Assembly (NCBI RefSeq): GCF_004349105.1
Contig: NZ_SMLB01000054.1
Location: forward strand, 1-42,959
From: Jiangella aurantiaca
GTDB taxonomy: Bacteria > Actinomycetota > Actinomycetes > Jiangellales > Jiangellaceae
Reading direction: 5' to 3'
Length of the DNA: 42,959 bases
Part shown: in pieces, positions 38,842 to 42,959 of the stretch
How positions within the stretch are numbered: the stretch's first letter is position 1
How the letters are laid out: the number at the start of each line of letters is the position of its first letter
Made by a program: the position numbers and the translations under genes
Notes under the pieces: model-generated
What the model was told of the DNA's origin: nothing
The model's database searches: none
What the model saw: only the letters and a program-made list of their open reading frames with translations

Positions 38842-40822
38842 CACCAGCAGCAGCCCCTCCGCGGCGATGACCTCGCTGCCGCCGCGGTCGGCCGCGATCA
38901 CCGGCGGAGGCCCGCTGGCTCGGCTGCGCGACCAGGCGATCGCCGTCACCATCCCGACGATGGGCGAGATCATGTTCGACGCGGACGTCGCCCATGCGTA
39001 CGAGAACTTCCTCGTGGCCGCCGGCGAGGTCGAGGGCACCCACGTCGGGCCGCCGTTCATGGACGGCGACTTCTACAAGTGGCTCGAGGCGGCGGTCATC
39101 GTCGACGGCGAGGCCGGCGGCGAGTCGCCGTTCTCCGAGTGGATCGGCAAGGCGGCCGCGGCGATCGCGGCCGCCCAGCAGCCCGACGGCTACGTCCACA
39201 CGAAGACCACCATCTCCGAGCGCTCCGGCGGCGACCTGCGGCCCCTGCGGCAGCGGACGGACTTCGAGACCTACAACTTCGGCCACCTGATGACGCTGGC
39301 CTGCGTCCACCACCGGATGACCGGCGACGACGCCTACCTGAGGCTGGCGACGAACGTGGCCGGCTACCTGCGGACCGTGGCCGATGAGTCGCCGGAGACG
39401 CTGGCCGACTGCAACATCTGCCCGTCCCACTACATGGGGCTGGTCGAGGTCTACCGCAGCACCGGCGACAAGCGGCACCTCGAGCTGGCCGGCCGGCTGC
39501 TCGACCTGCACGGCGGCAAGGGCCGTGCCGGCAGCGACGACAACCAGGACGTGCTGCCGGTGCGCGAGCAGCGCCGAGCCGCCGGGCACGCCGTCCGCGC
39601 CAACTACCTGTATGCCGGCATGGCCGACTATGTGCTGGAGACGGGCGACGAGGCCATGCGGACGGCGCTGGAGAGCATCTGGGCCGACCTGGTCGGCTCG
39701 AAGCTCTACGTGACGGGCGGCTGCGGCGCGCTCTACGACGGCGCCTCCCCCGACGCCGCTCAGGACTACTGGTCGGTCACCCGCGTCCACCAGGCCTACG
39801 GCCGGCCCTACCAGCTGCCGCAGACCACCGCCTACAACGAGTCGTGCGCGTCGCTGGGCCTGGTCATGTGGGCCTGGCGGATGCTGGCCATCAGCGGCGA
39901 CGCGAAGTACGCCGACGAGATCGAGCGGGTGCTCTACAACGCCCTGCCGGCGATGATCGGGCTGGACGGCAAGACGTACTTCTACACCAACCCGCTGCGC
40001 CAGGTCCGCGCGCTGCCGTTCGCGCTGCGCCGGGCCGGCAACCCGACGGACAGCACGCCGCCGCCGTCGGAGGCCCGGGTCCGCCAGGAGTTCATGACGG
40101 CGTGCTTCTGCTGCCCGCCGAACGTCGCCCGGTTCATCGCCGAGCTGCCGTACCTCGTCGCCTCCCAAGGGCCGCGCGCACTCTGGGTGCACCAGTACGT
40201 CGCCGGCACCGTGACGGCCCGGCTCGACGGCGTCGACGTCACCGTCGAGCAGACCACCGCGTACCCCGCCGAGGGGACGGTGCGCCTGGACGTCCGGGCC
40301 GCGTCTCCGGTCAGCGGTGCGATCCGGGTGCGCATCCCCGGCTGGGCGCCCGGCGCCCGGGTCACCGTCGACTCCGAGCCGGTCGACGTGGTCGAGCAGG
40401 GCTATGCGGTCATCGACCAGACGTGGAGCAGCAACACCATCGTCGTCGAGCTGCCGATCGCGCCGCGGCTCGTCGTCGCCCACCACTTCGTCGAGGAGGC
40501 GACCAACCAGGTCGCCGTCATGCGCGGCCCGGTCGTGTACTGCGTCGAGAGCGCCGACCTGCCCGAGGACACCGGGATCGAGACGGTGTACCTGCCGCGG
40601 TCCATCGCCTTCACCGAGCGGCCGGGTACCGGCCAGTTCGCCGGGCACGTCCTGCTGGACGGCACGGCGGCGACGCTGCCGGCGCCGGTGCCCGACGGGC
40701 AGCTCTTCGCCGACCTCGACGATGCCGAGCCGCGACCGTTGGACGTCACGCTCGTCCCGTACGCCGTGTGGGGCAACCGCGGGCCCGGCGAGATGTCCGT
40801 CTGGATCCCGCTCCTGCACTGA
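38831..40822 (+). CDS. GH127-family glycoside hydrolase (beta-L-arabinofuranosidase-like)
   Basis: Glycosidase of 663 residues with an (alpha/alpha)6 barrel (about 45-440) and C-terminal beta-sandwich domains. The Zn-cysteine catalytic centre of the family is visible: YNESC at 335-339 supplies Glu337 and the Cys339 ligand, and FCC at 426-428 supplies the adjacent Cys427-Cys428 (nucleophile/ligand pair). The fourth Zn ligand, a Glu sixteen residues before Glu337 in the characterised HypBA1 enzyme, is Gln321 here. No signal peptide, so it acts on imported glycosides. Start inside the end of the kinase gene (ATG 38831), which ties it to the RuBisCO-like pathway. The natural substrate may be a beta-apioside or another furanoside rather than arabinofuranoside. 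Confidence 0.87.
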   Translation: MLTDTSSSPSAAMTSLPPRSAAITGGGPLARLRDQAIAVTIPTMGEIMFDADVAHAYENFLVAAGEVEGTHVGPPFMDGDFYKWLEAAVIVDGEAGGESPFSEWIGKAAAAIAAAQQPDGYVHTKTTISERSGGDLRPLRQRTDFETYNFGHLMTLACVHHRMTGDDAYLRLATNVAGYLRTVADESPETLADCNICPSHYMGLVEVYRSTGDKRHLELAGRLLDLHGGKGRAGSDDNQDVLPVREQRRAAGHAVRANYLYAGMADYVLETGDEAMRTALESIWADLVGSKLYVTGGCGALYDGASPDAAQDYWSVTRVHQAYGRPYQLPQTTAYNESCASLGLVMWAWRMLAISGDAKYADEIERVLYNALPAMIGLDGKTYFYTNPLRQVRALPFALRRAGNPTDSTPPPSEARVRQEFMTACFCCPPNVARFIAELPYLVASQGPRALWVHQYVAGTVTARLDGVDVTVEQTTAYPAEGTVRLDVRAASPVSGAIRVRIPGWAPGARVTVDSEPVDVVEQGYAVIDQTWSSNTIVVELPIAPRLVVAHHFVEEATNQVAVMRGPVVYCVESADLPEDTGIETVYLPRSIAFTERPGTGQFAGHVLLDGTAATLPAPVPDGQLFADLDDAEPRPLDVTLVPYAVWGNRGPGEMSVWIPLLH

Positions 40823-40847
40823 TCACCCCGGATCGGAGGAACCCACC

Positions 40848-41513
40848 ATGACGCGCATCGCGTTCCTGCACACCGGGGCCGTGGTGATCCCGGTGTTCGC
40901 CGAGCTGGCGGCCACCCACCTGCCCGGCGTCGAGGTCCAGCACCTGCTGGACGACAAGATCGTCGCCGACCTCGGCACCGACCCCGACGGCCGCGACGTC
41001 GCCGGCCGGCTGGGCGCGCTCGGCCGGGCGGCGGTCGCGGCCGGTGCCGGGGCCCTGGTGTTCTCCTGCTCGTCGATCTCCGGGTACGCCGGCCGGCTGC
41101 AGGAGCAGCTGGGCATCCCGGTGCTGCGGATCGACGAGGCGATGGCCGACCGCGCGGTCGAGACCGGCCGGTCGATCGCCGTCATCGCGACGCTGCCGAC
41201 CACGCTCGCCCCGACCGCGGCCCTCCTGCGCGAACGCGCCGCCCTCCATGGCGCGGACATCGCCCTCGACGAGGTGCTGGTCGAGGGCGCGTTCGCGGCT
41301 GTCAGCTCCGGGGACCGCGCGACCCATGACGCCCTCGTCGCCTCGGCCGTCCGCGACCAGAGCGCCAGCCACGACGTCATCATCCTCGCCCAGGCGTCCA
41401 TGGCCGGCGCGGCCGCGGGCTCGGACACCGGCGTCCCCGTCCTGACCAGCCCGGAGCTCGGGGTCCGGCGGGTCGCCGAGACCCTGCTGCCGCGTCCCGC
41501 CGCCGGCGCCTGA
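40848..41513 (+). CDS. Asp/Glu racemase-fold protein with a single cysteine
   Basis: Protein of 221 residues of the aspartate/glutamate/hydantoin racemase superfamily, with two pseudo-symmetric alpha/beta halves. The first active-site segment GALVFSCSSISG keeps Cys74. The second, VIILAQASMAGAA near 177-189, lacks the usual Cys (family pattern L.C..M), and Cys74 is the only cysteine in the protein. Two-base 1,1-proton transfer needs both cysteines, so a racemase role is doubtful; a decarboxylase, isomerase or binding role on a pathway acid is possible. CGGAGGA precedes the ATG at 40848, 25 bases after the GH127 stop. Confidence 0.8.
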   Translation: MTRIAFLHTGAVVIPVFAELAATHLPGVEVQHLLDDKIVADLGTDPDGRDVAGRLGALGRAAVAAGAGALVFSCSSISGYAGRLQEQLGIPVLRIDEAMADRAVETGRSIAVIATLPTTLAPTAALLRERAALHGADIALDEVLVEGAFAAVSSGDRATHDALVASAVRDQSASHDVIILAQASMAGAAAGSDTGVPVLTSPELGVRRVAETLLPRPAAGA

Positions 41514-41571
41514 GCCGCGCGCCTGCCGCCGTCACCGTCCCCCGTCCACGTCCGAGTCAAGGGAGACTCCC

Positions 41572-42882
41572 ATGACCACCACCCACCTCTCGCGGCGGTC
41601 CTTCATCGGGGCCGGACTCGCCGGAACGCTCGGCCTCTACCTGAGCGGCTGCGGTTTCGGCCGCCAGGAACAGGCCGCCGAAGGCCAGACCACGCTGTCC
41701 ATCTGGGACTCGTTCACGACCGATCCCGTCAACAAGTCCGTCGACGCGCTCAACGACGCGTTCGCGGGAGCCAACGACGGCGTCTCGATCGACCGCAACA
41801 TCGTCCAGTACGACCAGCTCACGGCGCTGGCGAAGACCGCGATGGCCTCCGGCGACGGCCCGGACCTGGTCTACTACTCCGTCGGCAAGGGCAACGCCGG
41901 CATCCTGGTCGACGCCGGGCTGCTGGCGCCGCTGGACGACCTCGCCGAGGAGGCCGGCTGGACGTCGTCGATCGCGCCGTTCGCGCTGCGCGAGGCCACC
42001 TTCGACGGCGTCCTCTACGGCCTGCCGAACGAGTCGGAGATCAGCGGCTGGTGGTACAACAAGTCGCTGCTGGACCAGCACGGGCTGGCCGTCCCCGAGA
42101 CCGCCGACGACCTGCTGACGCTGGCCGAGGCGGCGACGTCGCTCGGTATCGTGCCGGTCGCCTACGGGCAGGGCGACTTCTACACGTCGTTCTGGCTGTT
42201 CTCGCAGCTCGCCTGCAACATCATGCAGAGTGACGCACTCGGCAAGCTGGTGTACGAGAACGACGGTGTCTGGAACTCCCCCGAGATCGTCCAGGCCATC
42301 CAGACCGTCTTCGTCGACTGGCACCAGGCCGGGGTGTTCGGTGAGAACGTCAACGCGCTCAAGGCCCAGGACGCCTCCGACCTGTGGTCCGGAGAGCAGG
42401 CGTTCCTGCTGGTCAACGGCTCGTGGGCGACGGGCTCGCACGCCGAGGCGCTGCCGGACCGCGAGCTGGGCATGATGCCGCTGCCGTCGCTGGACGGCGA
42501 GCACCGGGTCTTCTCCGCCGGCAGCGGCGGCGCGTACTGGCTGTCGGCCAACGCGGGCGAGACGGACGCCGCGAAGGACTTCCTGAAGTTCGTGTTCAGC
42601 GACGACGCGCTGCCGATCTGGATCGAGCAGGCCCAGCTGGTGCCGCCGGTGCAGTTCGACCCGTCCAGCTACGAGACGAACGAGCTGCAGAACCGCATCG
42701 CCACCGCGGCCTCGGGCGACGGCGACCCCGAGAAGAACCTCGGCTACCAGGTCAACCACGGCCTGGCCGCGGCGCCGTTCCTCAACATGATGACCGAGGG
42801 CTTCCAGGCGATCATCGCCGGCGACAAGACGCCGCAGCAGCAGGCCGACGACCTCCAGGCGGCCTGGGAGGAGGGCTTGTGA
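41572..42882 (+). CDS. Sugar-binding lipoprotein of a CUT1 ABC importer
   Basis: Solute-binding protein (SBP family 1) of 436 residues. The N-terminus HLSRRSFIGAGLAGTLGLYL has a twin-arginine pattern followed by a lipobox LSGC (Cys23-24 region), so it may be exported by Tat and lipidated. The mature part has TLSIWDSFTTDPVN, GLPNESEISGWWYNKSLLDQ near 155 and AFLLVNGSWATGS near 280, as in MalE-like proteins. The ATG at 41572 follows AAGGGAGA. A permease gene starts in a GTGA overlap right after it. The importer probably supplies the substrate of the upstream GH127 and RuBisCO-like pathway. Confidence 0.92.
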   Translation: MTTTHLSRRSFIGAGLAGTLGLYLSGCGFGRQEQAAEGQTTLSIWDSFTTDPVNKSVDALNDAFAGANDGVSIDRNIVQYDQLTALAKTAMASGDGPDLVYYSVGKGNAGILVDAGLLAPLDDLAEEAGWTSSIAPFALREATFDGVLYGLPNESEISGWWYNKSLLDQHGLAVPETADDLLTLAEAATSLGIVPVAYGQGDFYTSFWLFSQLACNIMQSDALGKLVYENDGVWNSPEIVQAIQTVFVDWHQAGVFGENVNALKAQDASDLWSGEQAFLLVNGSWATGSHAEALPDRELGMMPLPSLDGEHRVFSAGSGGAYWLSANAGETDAAKDFLKFVFSDDALPIWIEQAQLVPPVQFDPSSYETNELQNRIATAASGDGDPEKNLGYQVNHGLAAAPFLNMMTEGFQAIIAGDKTPQQQADDLQAAWEEGL

Positions 42883-42959
42883 GCAGGACCGCCGCGCCCG
42901 ACCGGGCGTCGGCCGGCTCCCGGGTGGACGGGCCGGCCCCGCCGCCCCCGAGCCTGCCC
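42879..42959 (+). CDS. N-terminus of a probable ABC permease (truncated by window end)
   Basis: GTG at 42879 overlaps the binding-protein stop (GTGA). Only 27 codons are visible, hydrophilic and Pro/Ala/Arg-rich, as in the cytoplasmic N-terminus of actinobacterial MalF-type permeases. The assignment rests on gene order and start overlap, not on domain content. Confidence 0.6.
   Translation, partial: MSRTAAPDRASAGSRVDGPAPPPPSLP

Noticed and set aside
1-42959. CRISPR array, prophage, intact insertion sequence, tRNA or rRNA
   Set aside because: I read the gaps between genes and found no regularly spaced repeats, integrase/transposase motifs, cloverleaf-like sequence or rRNA signatures.

Overview
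The window is very GC-rich, and nearly every codon ends in G or C. It has many short-leader or leaderless starts, start/stop overlaps of the ATGA/GTGA/TGATG type, lipoprotein-type transporter binding proteins and plant-polysaccharide hydrolases. This points to a filamentous soil- or plant-associated actinobacterium; a Jiangella-like genus is a guess. I see no rRNA, tRNA, CRISPR array, phage genes or intact insertion sequence. Most of the window is a chain of sugar-utilisation loci.

Layout. (1) 1-3897, minus strand: a CUT1-type sugar ABC transporter (binding protein, two permeases) with an FGGY sugar kinase that runs off the left edge. (2) 5000-12959: a fructan/fructose locus. A LacI repressor and a PfkB fructokinase face a ribose/fructose-type ABC transporter and a secreted GH32 inulinase/levanase. 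Two matching TTGTCA-type operators lie between them, and a 50-codon remnant of a second fructanase sits where the first operon gene should be. (3) 13061-17040: three small secreted or anchored proteins of unknown function in one operon, a multi-pass membrane protein and an EEP-family hydrolase. (4) 17634-22506: housekeeping or orphan genes (shikimate-dehydrogenase-like, LapA-like, acyl-lipid desaturase, TetR with a divergent alpha/beta hydrolase, two small proteins). (5) 22508-27971: GH78 alpha-L-rhamnosidase, sugar SDR dehydrogenase, SMP-30 lactonase and a D-apionate-oxidoisomerase-like enzyme. (6) 28374-31194: a methionine ABC transporter (metQNI) behind a Met/Cys-rich small ORF, then an iron-type siderophore binding protein with an IdeR-like box. 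(7) 32580-36225: an MBL-fold hydrolase and a large FAD/Fe-S 2-hydroxyacid oxidase. (8) 36338-42959: a tightly coupled operon of a RuBisCO-like protein, a DUF1537 sugar-acid kinase, a GH127 glycosidase, a single-cysteine Asp/Glu-racemase-fold protein and a new sugar ABC transporter.

The most interesting reading joins parts 5, 7 and 8. Oxidation of a branched sugar to its lactone, lactone opening, oxido-isomerisation (ApnO-like), phosphorylation (OiaK-like) and C-C cleavage by a RuBisCO-like protein (OiaX/OiaT-like) would make a D-apiose/D-apionate pathway. The nearby GH78 and GH127 enzymes would supply the sugar from plant apiosides or rhamnogalacturonan II. The divergent FAD/Fe-S oxidase would fit disposal of glycolate, which is one published product of that RuBisCO-like reaction. 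The individual families are read from motifs; the substrate assignment is inference.

There is also visible decay. Two genes (7220-7372 and 27976-28216) survive only as their N- and C-terminal tips with the middle deleted, and a third (32394-32558) survives only as a C-terminal tail.
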